Counted from the first letter of the stretch, positions 21,572 to 34,910 are shown. The stretch is 64,000 nt of DNA from Theristus sp. LFF4_11 (GCA_030248135.1 JASANC010003789.1:1-64000); one strand, 5' to 3'. The notes: generated by a model from the sequence alone, not told the origin. Made by a program: numbers and translations.

Positions 21572-24279
21572 TCAAATCGGATACTCTCTGACGGTCATGT
21601 CGCCGGTGGCGAACAGCATGATGCCCGAGTCCTTGTCCATGCCGGCGGCGGCCGTCTGCGAGACGGATCGATTGATGAACACGACGTCGTCGTCGTCGCA
21701 GCAGCCGTCCACGACGCTCGACGACTCGCTGGCGAAATTGAACGTCGCCGTCGGCACGGCCAAGTGTCGCGGCGACATCTCGATGCTCTCAGTCGTGTCG
21801 TTCTCGTGAATTGTCGTTCGATGTTCGCTGTTCGACTCTCGGTGGTCGATCGTATGCCGTGCCATCCGGTTTCGCACGATCAACAGCGCACTGTTCTCGC
21901 CAATCATCGTCGTCTCGTCGTCGTCGCTCCTGTTACTACGGTAGTTGCAGTTCTTTCGTTTCGCGCGACCACGATTATTATTTTCATTATCGCCGGACGC
22001 GCACCGCATCAGTTCGGCGTTGTCGTGCGTTCGCGTGCGAGCGTTGCGTCGTTGCGACTGCAGCGGCGACGACGCCGACGGCAGGCGATGTGCGGACGGA
22101 CGACTCGGCTGGTTCGGCAGACTCAGCGCGCTGCTGTTGCACGACGGCGAGAAGTTGTTGTTGTTGTTGTTGCGGGCGGCGACCGACGTGAACCGCGGCC
22201 GCGCCGACGGCCACTCGAACTCGACCGGCGTGTAATTCGGCGGTAGCGCGACCGTGGATTTATCAGAGTGACCGTCGCTTCGTTGGTGCACGCTGAGCCA
22301 GTAGACGAGCACCGGATTCGAGACGACCGTGCACATCGCGAGCGCGTGCACCGAGATGCCGTACGCCTCGCCGTTGACGGCGGTGTGTCGGCCGAGCGCG
22401 TCTGATGATTTGAAAATTAGTTATTTTTTTTGTTTAAAAATTTTACAAAAGTGTTGAGCGGCATTCATGAAGCAGTATTTGGTGACGCGTAGCTGTGGTA
22501 AAACATAGCTACGCGGTCATCAAATAAGGCTTCATGAATGCACTTTAAGACTGAGACTTGACTACCTGAAAAAAACACACACGCAAACCAGACACACTGA
22601 ACGACTGTTGTTCTGATCTTACAGTAAGTACAATGAATGCATCGTTGTTGCGGTTGTCGTTTAAAAAAACCGTGCGGTGTGGAAAACAAAACACCAAACC
22701 TGAAGTGCATACGTCAGAAATATGAACGGGCGTTTAGTACGGTACAATGCTCCCACTTTGCTCAGTGCCCTAAATAAAACCATTACGATCTCACCAAAGT
22801 CCTCGAGCATATTGAAGCACAACATCGGCAGCCAACAGCAGATGTACGTCAATACGACGGTGATCGAGATCAAATAGACGCGCCGCTTCTGACGCGACAG
22901 CTGTTTCTGGTGTTTCCGCGAGACGCAGTCCCTAAACTTCGCCGAGCTGACGATCATGTCGCGGTTGATGGCGACGAGAATGCGCGCGTAGCAGAACGTC
23001 ATGCACAACGACGGCAGACAGAGTTGCAGCGCGACGACGGTGACACTGTACGGGCGTTGCCAGCGCTCGAGGCCCTCCCACTGTTCGGTGCAGAAGGTGC
23101 CGCAGAAGGCGGTACTGTTGTGCGGGTAGTAGGCGAGAACGCGGAAGTACGGCATCGCCATGCCGACTGCGAGCAGCCAGACGCACGCGCTGCCGCACAG
23201 CGCGCAGCCGACGGTCGAGCCTTTGCGCGTGTAGTTGACCACGTGCAGATAGCTGCAAGTGTTTGTTTTTAAAGATGAGTTTGGGGAGACACACTAAGTT
23301 TTGGTGAAATTGGAAAACGGTGATACTGTAAGTTGTATGATAGCTGCAAGGCAAGTTTTTTTTGTATGATGAGTTTGGGGAGAGATGAGCTGGTGAAATT
23401 GGAAAACGGTGTGATACTGTAAGTTGTATGTGACCTTTTTGGTGTTCAGGGCTCGACACGACCACGGTGTGTGCTTGTGCATGTGACCTGCATGGTCAAC
23501 CATTACTGAGAACACGGGCCTACCAAAGCAGTTCTTGAGCGCTTTTTTACACGAATGCGATTATATATTTCCAGGTGCCCTATCTATTTTAGTGGTCAAT
23601 TTCAGTAGCAGCAACGTTATTTCTTTGAAAAACCACAAATCAATAGAACTCAGAAAGCAGTGGCCGCTTCAATCTTGGCGCAAAGGTGTGGCGTGTGTGA
23701 AAAAAGTCTGCGAGTGGTATTTTCTCAGCGAAACAAATGTTCAACAACTAAGAAGAAGAACAACAACAATGATTAAAAAAACACGAATCCAAAGAAAACA
23801 AAAAAAAACAAAAAAACGCTACACAGTACGAACGTGTCGACGATGAGCATCGTGTGACTGAATATGACGGCGCCAAACGCGACCGCCGTGCAGAATGGCG
23901 CCGCGTAGCACATGAATCTGCCGAAGAACCAGTTTTTCGTGATCAAATAGACCGGCGTCACCGGTAGACTGGTCGAGCAGAGCAGCAGATCGGCGAGCAT
24001 CAAATTCAGCAAGTAGACGTTGTGCGAGCGCTGTTTCCAGCGTCGCATCAGATGCACGATCACGGCGGCATTCGAGATCAGTCCGGACAACAACAGCGCC
24101 CCGTAGAAGACGAACATCGCGAGACGCACGACGTAGAAGTGCGTGATGTCGTTCATGCCGGCCTGTCTGCGCAGGACGAAGATGTCCAGACAGGGTGGCC
24201 GTTGCGCGGTGGCGTTGGCGAATGTAAGCGGGGAGCCGACTGATGATCTGGTGACGTTCGGTAGAGTGTGATTCGGCAT
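21572..24279 (-). CDS. Rhodopsin-class GPCR, neuropeptide Y/F receptor-like
   Basis: A seven-helix plasma-membrane receptor of about 575 residues, most like neuropeptide Y/F-type receptors; the ligand cannot be named from sequence. Exons: 24279-23834, 23252-22795 and 22401-21572, with splice phases 2 and 1. The N-terminus has N-glycosylation sites (NHT, NVT, NAT). TM1 has LSGLISNAAVIVHLM, TM2 has NLMLADLLLCSTSLPVTP, then TKNWFFGRFMCY leading to TM3. Cysteines in FMCY and in FCGTFC can form the usual loop disulphide. TM6 has VVLTYICCWLPMLCF and TM7 has TVVSNPVLVYW (NPxxY). Splicing of exons 1 and 2 gives LIVDTYLHVV, so the DRY motif reads DTY. A long polar C-terminal tail of about 230 residues follows, with an Asn run and many Ser/Thr, Arg and Asp residues. 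The start is the first Met of the open frame. Family assignment is sure; subfamily is tentative. Confidence 0.88.
22459..22549. repeat. Palindromic GCATTCATGAAGCAG repeat, copy 5
   Basis: Full-length copy in the second GPCR intron (22,795-22,401). Confidence 0.88.
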
Positions 24280-27200
24280 TCTTTTGATGCAATATGTGTA
24301 TCCGGTTGGAAATGTGTATATGTCTGCTTTTTATGATTGACCTTTTGGTCCTGTTATTCTAATTTGCTCGAGTTGATGTAAAAAAAACAACGACAATTAT
24401 TATCGCTGTAAAACTATGACGAATAAACTGTAGCTAGAAGCATCCGATGTGTTTGTACAATCGAATGTGTTCTACATTCTGGTGTTGGTGTTGCAATCAG
24501 GATCCATGCGCGAGCTTCGACGGATTGTACCCATGAAGCTCCTCTTTGTGGGAATCTGAAAAGGTAGTCCGTCCTTTCTGCACATTGCAATCTGCATTAC
24601 ATAAAACAACTGGCAATCAATCGTCGAGTTTTTGAACTACTTTGAAAACGGGCATTCACGCAAAGCACAGCACTATTTGGAAATGTTGCGAGTGAATGTG
24701 TGTGCAAGTCATTTTTTGACAAACAAACATGTGCACATTTGTGGACCGACGTTTTCGGTCAATCTCAACGTTCATAACCTGGAACAGAACTTGATAAAAT
24801 CATGAATAAATACACGGAATAGGCGAAATAACATTTGTATGTAAAGCCGTTTATTTGGAAACTTTGCGACGTAGAAGCTGAAAGACACTGTGTTTTTAGC
24901 GTTGTTGTCATCTCTCCACTCTGAGCTTGCACCGATAAGACTAGAAAGCGCACGAAAAAACTCAAAAGTATGCTTTTGAATCAGGAAAATGGAGAGCGAG
25001 TATGGTTTGTTGCGAAGTGCTGATAGCTGATAGACATTTTGGTGTGTTGCAAAACAGGAACGAACTGCTTCTATTTTGTGATTTAAAATTTGTTAAATAT
25101 TGTGAATCTGGCGAATAAATTTTGTCAAATTGTTAATTTTAGCGTCATGCGTTCCGGTGTGATTTTCGCCGCATTTATTGATATCAAAAGCGAACAGCTT
25201 TCAATTCATGGAGTGAACGGCACGTTTTGCTGGGCATCACGCGACGGTGTGACATGTAATTTCACTAGATTCACATCTACCTATTACTCTATAATTTTAC
25301 TGCAACTTACTGAAAATTTCCACTGCCGTGCTCCAACCAAAGTGCCGCGCGCGCTTGTTCGAACGCTGAAAGACTGTTGAGTTTTAAACAATTTATCACA
25401 AACAATTTTAACTCGAAAATTCTGATGTTTTGTGATATTGCACGCTGATTGGCTGGCTCTGTCGGTTGGGACTGGCTAGTCGTTGGTCATGTGACACACG
25501 AGTCGATAACAGTCGCTCACTCGCCACGGGTCATTTCAAAAAAAGCGCGGTTTTAAACAAACATTTAGAGTGTTGCAACAAAATTTCGTGTGCCGCAGGC
25601 ACGACAGGGAAACAAGAATAATTCAGTTAGCGATTTCGTTCGTGCACTTTCTTCCTTATAATACACAGTAGGACAGCAAGCAAAAAAATGTTTTTTTTCA
25701 AGATTGAACATAATTGCAAAAAAGCATATCTAAACGACCATAGTAATTTCAGTAAAATGGATTACGTCTGGAACACATGGGTTCCACAACAACAGTTTAT
25801 TTCATTTGTGCAGAAATGTGTGGCCATTTTCAACATATAGTGAAACAGGTTTTGTATAATTCAATTTTCATTCATTCATTCCGTCCACAGTGACACCTTC
25901 AGAAATGGACCTCCCTCCCAGCTGCAGTCTGACTGTGGAAAAGTCTGGAAACTCTGATACGAGAGGACAATGAACAAGAAAAAGTGACTTACATTATTAT
26001 TATGGGCATGGTTGATGTCAAGAAAAAAGTACATTTCACACAACTAGGATATTGTTATGTACATTCACTGAAAAAAGCACCAATAATTGGACGTTCGGAA
26101 TGGCCGATTGAACATGGCACTTTTTTCAGGATGCAAGGAGCGCGCGAAATTTGAATGAAACAAAAAAGACGTTCATAAACCCAATTGTGTGTAAAATTTG
26201 ACGCGTGTTTTTTAACTTATTGATTCTCCGTGCTATTCTGTTCGTTCATTCTTTCTCCATTGCACAAACTATTGAGAATTATCTTGGCATTCTTGAAAGA
26301 CAACTCAAAACCTGCGACTGATCCCGACTTGACGAAGATTACAAAGACTGCTTTATTTATTCGGCCATACTGAAGCCACACCCACCTGAGGATAAAAAGA
26401 CCTGATGAAGAACAGGTTTTTTCAAGTTTATTCTTATTCCCCACTCATTAATAATCAGTTCCAGTTTTACCAAAGGTTTAACACCACCGCAAGAAGCAGA
26501 GCTTGAAATTAGAATATCTAGCTCACACTCAAAATTGCAACTACTCGGAAGGAAGCTGTTTTCGAAACAAGGAAAAGTCATTAGTTACTGAAGAAAAACA
26601 TCGAGACATGAAACGGGAAACAAGTACATGAATTCAGCGTTAAACAAACAAGTCGTGTGTTGTTGTCTCATCTGCAAGTCGAGCGATTTTATCAAAAACC
26701 TATGCGCTATACAAAAAGGACATATGCTCACAAGTTAACCCATTAAACAAAACTGGAAATTAGTCAAATCAACCGCGCGCCATGCCATAACATTTTAATC
26801 AAGTTAATATTTTATCCGCATGCGCACCTTTCATCGGTTCTTCTGTTCCTCTGCTCTGACTCTTTTGTGTTATTAAAGCTTATTCATGTGAGAGTTTCTA
26901 TTTTCTTATTGTCCACATGTTGCATAGTTGCTCTCGTATTGTCCAGTTCTATCTTGACGTGTTTACGAAAACATTTTTCGGTTGAAACAAAAAAAACGAA
27001 AACAAGTGCTATTGGAACATAATAATAACAGTGTTCTTTTATTTTATTCTGAGCCCAGTCAACAAAACTGACGGGTGGCACGCAGGAGATATAATTCAAT
27101 CATCTCATCGTATTCAGTTCCAACAGAGAAATATTCCCCGACAAAAACCAAAACGAGAACAAAACTAAAAAAACATCAACAAGCAAACATCTCAACAGAA

Positions 27201-27436
27201 GTGCAACAAAATACGTAATAATAATAGAAACCTCGAATCACAACAACAACAACAACTTCGCCAGTGAAACACCATTGCAGCGCACTGATTGGCTACTTTC
27301 ATACCGCTGCGACCAATCAGCGCGTCTACCAAATCAATCAGTACAAGCTAATCGGCCCACGTTGCCCACTAGCACAAAAATAATAACGTGTCTCACCGCG
27401 CGCGAAATTACCAAAGCAAAAAACCGTAACGACGAA
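24280..27436. other. Intergenic region between the GPCR and La genes
   Basis: Mostly AT-rich unique DNA with no repeat family or coding block that I recognise. It should contain the GPCR promoter (right of 24,279) and the La 3' UTR (left of 27,437), but no specific element can be pointed to. The short open frame at 25,090-25,380 shows no family features. Confidence 0.6.
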
Positions 27437-30400
27437 TCATTTCTCTTCATCAGCGTTCACTGCAGCTAACTTTGGCGCGCCATCCAGCTCCGGTTTGTTC
27501 TTCTCTTTCTCCGGCTGTTCCTTGTCACCGGCGTCGACGTTCTGCGCTTTTTTATCGTCAGTTTTCGCCGTCGTCTCCTGAACGCCTTTCGACTCCTCCT
27601 CCTCAGCATCACCATCGCTGGAGCTGTCACTGTCCCTAAAAGTCGTCTTCTTGCCGGCGGCGGTGCCGGAGGCGGAGCCAGAGGCGACGGAATTGCCGCG
27701 CGCACGCTGGCGTCGTTGGTCGCCTGGCGAAACAATTTTTTTTGTCGTCGCCGTTTCGTGGAATGCAGTATAATTTAAACGGTCTAGTTGTTGTAGTATC
27801 GAAAAAGTCATCAACTCTCCGCGTATATCAATCATCAAAAGTCCTCAATATACCATAGTGGCCTCTGTGGTTGGCCTGTACTTCAGTAATTTTTCTGCAC
27901 ATTTTGTCAAAATGCTCTCGAGGTATCCTACTACCAAAACTGAACAGAACTAAGCTAAACCAAATACCACACTAAACTGAATCAGCCAGCAGCTAAAAAA
28001 CTATCAAAAATTAAACAAAAAATCTCACGAAAGGCCTTGTGTCGTTGGTCCTGTTTCGCGCGGTGTGCCGCCCGTTTCGCCTGCTCCTTCTCGCGTCTCT
28101 GTCTCTCGTGATTCAGCACATACTTCACTTCCTCCTCGTTGGTGAGCTGCTCCACCGTCAGCTTGTTGCCTTTATACTCGACTTCGTTCTCGGCGCCTTT
28201 CAGCTTTTCCACGATCGTTGCCGCGACGTTCTTCGGGCCGGCGAACCGAACGATCGCCTGGAAATCGCCGGTTTTTTCCTGTTTTTTTTTTACCTGACTC
28301 ATTTGTTTTTTGTTCGGGCACGCTAGCGCGGGTTGGTTGGTAGGTTTTTTAGGGCAAGCAGCGTAAAGCGGCATTCATGAAGCCGTATTTATTCAGTGAC
28401 CATGCGTAGCTACGCTTTGAAAAAAAAACGAGGACACTCCAAATGAACCGAAGAGAGCTACCATAGGCTTAGGCTTAGGCTTAGGCTTAGAGTCAGTTTC
28501 TGCGATTGGCCCGTAAAGAAACTCTCAGAGATGCCGCTAAACGAAAGTCACCGTGTCACTGCCGGCTTCGTGTTCCACGTGCTGCACCTTCCCGTGCTCG
28601 CCCCAGTACTTTTTCAGGTCACTCCACTGCTCCGCCTCCGTTGGCACGCCCTTAACACGCAGCAGGGTGCCCTGCGTGTGCGACACCTCGGCCATGCGGC
28701 GTTGCTGGAAATTTGGTTTTTTTGTTGTTGTTGTTGAAACAAAATCCATTCGTTTTTCATTCTAAATTGTAACACAACACTGAACAATATACTATTGTGG
28801 ATTTATTCAAACGTGTGCGGACTAAAATGACGTCATTTGCTTTAAAAACGCCCGTTTGTCAAAGTACAGGCACTAAAATGTCAGTTTGGTGTGACTGATT
28901 TGACATTCACCATTTGTTTACGAGAAGAAATCGGCTAAACGGAAAGTCTGGTTTGCTGTGAACGGCAAGCGCATGTTTGGCGGCACATGACGTCATTTCA
29001 GTGGGACCCGTTTAAAAAATAGGCCATACACTTGTTGCGCCAAAAATCACCCCATCGCAGTGTGTGTACAATCGGGCAAATGTACTGGGGGGGGGGGGGG
29101 TTTGGAACAACAATGGTTTAAACCATCGTCGTCGTCGTGTCTGCTGCGTTTGCGTCGAATCGATCGTTGATATTTGCGCCAATATTTGCGCCGCTGTTAG
29201 CAATAAAAAAATTGAATTGAATAGAAATTGAATTGAATTGAATTGAAATGAATTGTTGTTGTTTGAATCCTTATGTTTGAAAATCCAAGATTCTGGAGGT
29301 TTATATATATATTTGAAGCACGCCCCCCACCGATTCGGAAACCCGAAGGTACCAAACTCCGGTGGGATTGGGGAACGGACGGCTCACCATCCCGTGGGAC
29401 CAATACCCTCGCCACGTGAGGGGGACAGCCTCTAAGCCCCGCTCTGTCCTGGGGGCACCAGTGATCTTAGCCCGATTTCGGTTTCGGTGGCCTGCGGTCG
29501 CTATATCCCCGCAGGGCAGCGAATCCGAAAGCTTTAGTTGAAAGCGAGTGTAGTTATTAGAGTAGAGAGCTACACTGGCGGCAGTTTGTCATCCTCCGTG
29601 GGGGATCGAACCCGTCACCTCCTGAGTTGAAGGCGAACGTGCTAACCACCGGGCCACGGAGGCGACAAGGAGGCCACGGAGGTTTGATTTGAAACAAATG
29701 CTGGGTGTGGGGTTAAGGTTGTTAAACAAAAATCGAAATTTTTTATGTGATTAAAAAATGCCTATTAAAAAATTCAAGAATTTTCCCTCTAATATGCTCT
29801 GAAAACCTTAATTTTGGCACATTTTTTTCAAAAGTTCAACAAAAATTTTCTTTGATATTGCCTCGTAAAACCGTCAGCAGTCGATTTTGGACCGTTTAAC
29901 CGACTGATTTTAGGCTTCGACAACTTCGGCGATGAAGTTTTTGAGCGTTCCACAGCTTGGCTACCATTTCCGATGCAGATAAGGTGACAATTCGCTTTGC
30001 AATCTGATTTCTGAGCGTCCGAGCTGCTCCGTTTGCCAGCGCCACGTTGTCTGGTTGCTGTTTCGTGTCCTGTCGTCGCGCCATCATCAGAATTGATCGA
30101 ATTTCAACCCGGTATGTGTGTTTTCACTTGAGCTGGGGACAATTAGTGACGTTTTGGGGGTCAAAACACAAGAGGCATGGTAACGGTTTGGAAAAGGGGT
30201 AAATGAAGTTACCCAAACAAAATCTGGAAAGTTTTCGGGAATCATTCGGGAGGCGCTTGCACATCAAATGTGGTTCTTCGAACTCCCTGGTTAATTTAGC
30301 ACAACTTTAATTTCTGAATTTTTTTCAATAAAAAAATGACGATTTTTGTTTTTTTCAACAACCCAAGGTGGGGTCTCTGCCTGAGGACCCAACTCGAGAC

Positions 30401-33400
30401 AAAAGAAATTTTTCAGATATCTAGCTAGATAATTTTATAAGAAAGTACAGTTTTGATTTTTAACGGGAATTTTTTGTTGGTTTAATTTTAAATAATTAAT
30501 TGGTAGTTTAAAACTTTAATAACAAATTAAACAAAAAAGGCTCAGATGAAATATAGCTTTGCCCGGCGACAAGGAAAGTTGAGCATGGAAGATTTCGATT
30601 TGGGGTTCTAAAAAACATAATTACTAATCAATAAACAAAAAACAACTTTGTTTGAAAAAAAGAATTGAAAACTCGTGTGCGAGAATAACATAACCAGTTG
30701 CGTGCGACAAAGACAATGACACCGCTTTAAAATTTCGTGGGCCGCAATCGTCCCAGGCCGCAATCGTCCCGGGCCGCAATCGTCCCGGGCCGCAATCGTC
30801 CCAGGCCGCAATCGTCCCAGGCCGCAATCGTCCCAGGCCGCAATCCTTCAGGCCGCAATCGTCCAGGCCGCAATCCTTCAGGCCGCAATCGTCCTAGGCC
30901 GCAATCCTTCAGGCCGCAATCCTTCAGGCCGCAATGCTTCGGCCGCAATGCTTCGGCCGCTATGTAATGGGCCGCAATCGAACGCACGCCGTACAATCGC
31001 CGCAAAAAACAACGTTTCTGGAGAGAAAAAAATCAAGGCCCTCTCTCTCCTCGGTGTGCTATTAAACATGAAAGACGATTTGGCGGCTTGGACCGGACCT
31101 ACAATGAGTTTGCATGGGTTTAGGACTTCAGGTTTAGAGTTATGGTTTTGGAATACGATGTTGGCGTTTTGCATTGAGCCGCGGTGATTTTTGCATTCGC
31201 AAGTTTTCAGGTGCTTTTATGAAACATTTATAGAACATCGCACCTCTTGTAAATCCTGGATCTATGAAATCGAGAATTTCTAATTCGGAACGCTGATTGG
31301 TTTCAACAGGAATGTGCAACCAATCAAAGCGTTGCACACAAACACAAACGTACACACACACAAAAAAACCAACCCTTTTCTCATCTTTCGCCTGCTTCCT
31401 TGTCTCCATCACTTCACGCGCCTTGCGCTTATGATAATCCTCCCTGAAAAAAAAACCATCAATAAATAAATAGGAAAAGAAAATGTGTAAAATCAGTGTG
31501 CGCCGACTGACCAACTGAATCCGTCTAATCAACGTCAAGGATGTGAAAACCGTCCGTTTGAAGGGAGGCACACCAACAAGAAAAGCTATACAAACGATGA
31601 GCCGATGTTTGAGAGTTAACTTTAATGTCGATTTCAGAACAGAACCCCAGTGTACAAGAAACATCACAGTTATATAGGCGAGAACTATCATAATTATTGA
31701 GTAAATTACCTGATTATAAAGGATAAATACGCATAATTAGTTCACATTATCTCTATAACTCCGTTCCACGGCTGTATTCCGGTCTTTCAGAATGGCCCAA
31801 TCAATGGGTCGCCTGGTTTTCGAGTAAAAATTATAATTAATGGGAGAAAACCACATGAAAACTTGGTAATCAGGCTGAGCCGTTCCAATTTTTTTCAAAT
31901 TGACCTCTGCCAGGTTTCACTAACTGCATTTCACGGAGCAGCTCTACGTCGCCGAATTTCACCGAATCTGCGTTCACCAGTTTCAGACATTCATCGCGCG
32001 TTGCGAACGTTGCGAAAACGGAACCCTGAAAAATTAATGACCAACAAATTTGCGTTTTTTTGGAGTGGAGCTATTGCAGGGAACATTTTGAAAACCCTCG
32101 AGTGGAATTCGAACGCACGTCGTTGGTATTCCAAAACAATCGAACAGACTGTTTTGCAAAAAGCAACAACAACTACAGTTGGAAGCAGAACGTTCCACTT
32201 CCGAACAACGACACCTTGAACAAGGCCTGCTCCTCGGTTTTCGTCTTGTCGCGCCGCAAACGACGCATGACGACGCTGTCGAGATTGCCGAACGGCTTCA
32301 GTACGCCTTGGATCTCGTCGAGAGTGGCGTCTTGCGAAAAGCCCTTCTGCAACCAAAGCCATCTGATGTGGTCTGGTAAAAAAAAACCAGAAAAACCCTG
32401 AAGAGATCAACCACGATAATCTGTTGGGTCAACAACTGATCACACGAGTTTCACTGGCGATTATTGAATGAAACTGAACTGATCCGTTTAGAAAGTACAG
32501 GATCACAGAACAAGCAGCCTAGCGTTCACTCAAATCAACTAATAAAATTCTCTGATGGTTCTCTGCATTTCGCGCTGGCCGCAAGAGGGGTTGCCTTATC
32601 AGTGATGTGCCATTCAGGGACCTCAAGTCAAGAAATTCCCAAGTTTTTGAAATAAAAAAGACACGCCCCACCCAGGCGACCGACCACATAAACGGAGCGC
32701 TGTTTCACTTGTTTCCAGTATTCGAGCGAGTTTTCCGGCAACGAGGGGATGCGTCGTATCTTGCCGTCTTTCACCTCTAAGAGACCCGTGGACGATTTAC
32801 GGAGCGCTGCCTCGACGAGGTCCGCCTCCTCGGTCATCTGCTTCAGGCGGTTGAACTTCAGCAGCGTTTCCACCGGAATCCCTGCGGATATAAAATGTCG
32901 AATTTCGAAAGAACGAGGCTTCGAATGGAATTCTGACTCCTTTTTATCGATCTTGCAACATTATGACTTTCACAGACGATTGATGGCTGTCTTGAAAACA
33001 AAGGTTTACAAGCTTAAAAAGAGGAAAATCGAAACATCGACTGATTATGACCGAAAATGCGTGAGTCTGTGACTGATTATGATCGAAAATGGATGAGTTT
33101 GTGGTTGATGAAAACAGAAAGAAACATTTGGAAACGAGTAAGCATGGGAAAATACGAAAAAAACTCACATCCATCGTCCTTTTTCACTTCGGCCAACAAG
33201 AACTTGTCACGCGGTAGATTGATGTCGCCGAAATAGTACTGGACAAAAATGGAAATAAATAAAATGAAAAGAAAACAGCGTTGAAAAAAATTAAATTGGA
33301 CAAATTTTGAACGAAAAAAATGCACGCAACGAACCTCCACTTGCTGGATGATTTTGCGCTCCAGTTCGCTCAATTCAGCTTCGAGTTTCGGTTTCTTTAT

Positions 33401-33802
33401 TGTCGTCGCTGACGGCTCCTCCAGCTCGTGTTTCACCTCTTTTTGACGGCCATTTTGCGCAACACCCTGTTTTCAATTTGTGGATTTTTTTAAATGTTTA
33501 TGTTTTGTGCGTTTGTTAGAGCGCAAGATTTGGTTGCTGATAGAAGAAGGCACGAGCTTTTAGATTTTTTAAACTCTGAAAAACTTTTTCGAGTTTCAGT
33601 TGGTGTTGCACTGACAGAATACAACCACTGAAATGATCACACTGGATTTGCAGAGCGTTGAATCGAGAGGTGGTGATTTTCACAAGCGAAGTTGGTCCGA
33701 TTTTTGTGACAGGTTCATTTCAAAGTCGCCTACCTCGGTTTCATCCTCATTCCGTGGTCGCTTCAGACCCGTTTCGACCTCTTGTGGCTTCGTGTCAGCC
33801 AT
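27437..33802 (-). CDS. SSB: La RNA-binding protein (La autoantigen homologue)
   Basis: La binds the 3' UUU-OH tails of new RNA polymerase III transcripts in the nucleus and protects them. Ten exons: 33802-33734, 33466-33335, 33238-33169, 32881-32685, 32346-32215, 32025-31921, 31439-31374, 28704-28543, 28257-28029 and 27723-27437, giving about 480 residues. The acidic/basic start (MADTKPQEVETGLKRPRNED) leads to a La motif with QQVEYYFGDINLPRDKFL and DGWIPVETLLKFNRLKQM. RRM1 spans QRSVYVV, then KGFSQDATLDEIQ and GSVFATFATRDECLKLV. A basic linker (DYHKRKAREVMETRKQAKDE) precedes a second RRM, GTLLRVKGVPTEAEQWSDL to AIVRFAGPKNVAATIVEKL, then a Lys/Glu-rich C-terminal tail. The domain order and linker match canonical La rather than LARP7. 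The acceptor of the seventh exon is the least sure junction. The intron 31,374-28,704 is packed with repeats. Confidence 0.92.
28371..28420. repeat. Palindromic GCATTCATGAAGC repeat, half copy 6
   Basis: Left arm and loop only (gcattcatgaagccgtattt, then catgcgtagctacgc). In a La intron. Confidence 0.65.
28464..28490 (+). repeat. Interstitial TTAGGC telomere-like repeat
   Basis: taggcttaggcttaggct then taggcttag: about four perfect TTAGGC hexamers in a La intron. TTAGGC is the telomere unit known from nematodes. Confidence 0.8.
28792..29023. repeat. Roughly 230-bp MITE with CTATT...AATGACGTCATTT ends, copy 1
   Basis: Left part AAACGTGTGCGGACTAAAAT then GACGTCATTTG; right part inverted (ACGTCATTTCAGTGGGACCC then GTTTAAAAAATAG). 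In the large La intron; over 90 percent like 40,673-40,904 by eye. Confidence 0.8.
29318..29672 (-). mobile_element. tRNA-derived SINE of a second type
   Basis: The minus strand at 29,663-29,591 folds as a tRNA-like head: GCCTCCG acceptor stem closing with CGGAGG, A box TGGCCCGGTGG, B box GGTTCGATCCC. A GC-rich body follows to about 29,320 (cgaaaccgaaatcgggc, ggtattggtcccacgggat). A body-like fragment lies at about 37,788-37,855. It sits in the large La intron. A true tRNA gene is less likely because the body is continuous with the head. Confidence 0.75.
29727..30364 (+). mobile_element. Older copy of the TAGGGTTGTT hAT-type MITE
   Basis: Similar along its length to copies A and B, including the internal words tttgagcgt, gatgcagataaggtgac and gggaggcgcttgca, with degraded ends (AAGGTTGTTAAAC and TTCAACAACCC). 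It lies in the large La intron. Divergence from copies A and B shows that it is older. Confidence 0.8.
30741..30985. repeat. Minisatellite of 13-16-bp GGCCGCAATCGTCCC units
   Basis: About 16 units beginning GGCCGCAAT with variable ends (CGTCCCA, CCTTCA, GCTTC). The architecture resembles the GGCCGGAATTC arrays of the foldback elements, but only one orientation is present. In the large La intron. Confidence 0.85.
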
Positions 33803-34910
33803 TTTTTGAGAGTATTTTTTATTCCAGTTTTTTTCAAAATGGAAACTTCTGGGAATCTTTCCGAATTGCAGATCGGTTGCTGCAAAGTATGTTCAACTTT
33901 CCATTCGCTTAACAAACGCATGAAATCAAAAGTGTGAAAAAATTGAAAAAAGTGAAGCTGATTTTCACACACTGCTTTGAGAATAATGACTCACTGATAA
34001 CAAAAAAACGCAGATATTCGTCAGAATTTGTTGCGAACACAGCCACATGCTCACAAGTTCAAAGACAAACCAATCACGTGCTGATCTGACGAATTTCCAC
34101 GTTTTTTTGTATGCCAGATTCCATTTAGCGATTTTTTGTTTTTTTAGCAAACACAAAACCAACAATGATTTTGCGAAACAAAAAATACGAGAAATAAGGA
34201 AAGTCTCACACACGAGTGGTCGGTAGCTCCAAAAAACCGACACAAGAACCACAAAATTCCCACCGAAACTTTCAGAGCATTTCGCAATTTTATCCGAAAT
34301 GTTGCAACATCACAACACACACACACATACACACAACATGTGTTGTGCCAAACAAATTCAAAATTCAGCAAATTGGCAGACATGACACACACAACACAAC
34401 CGAAAAAACAAACAAAAACCGACATAAAGAAAATAATAATCGAAAAAAATCACTGAGAGAGATTCACAGAGCGTCAAATTTTTGATCAGCAAAAACCGTT
34501 CATTTCAGCTAAAAAACATATCAAAAATATCAACAATAATTCAAACTTTGAACAAAACTTAACAAAGCAAAAATATTAATTTGGAACGTCAGAAACAACC
34601 AATACAACAAAATGAAAACTTAAACTAAAAAATCACGTTTATTATTGTTAACCACCGTTAAAATCAACACTTTCACACACCCGAATCGAGTTTCAATAAA
34701 ATGATGAGCTGATTTGAAATCATCGGTAACCGTAACTAAAACTCACTCATAATGAACACGACTGTTTTTGTGTTTGACGAAAAAAAGATCATTCACAAAG
34801 TCAAAAAGAAGCAGACAAACAAAACAGCAACAAGATCGATTGATTGACCTACTGACCAGTATTTTCCGCACAAATTCACGCTGAAACAAAATCAACAAAA
34901 AACGACTTGA

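Noticed and set aside
25090..25380. 96-codon plus-strand open frame
   Set aside because: No signal peptide, domain or splice pattern; length is expected by chance in AT-rich DNA.
29591..29663. Functional tRNA gene on the minus strand
   Set aside because: A and B boxes and acceptor stem are present, but the anticodon arm pairs poorly and the sequence continues into a SINE body.
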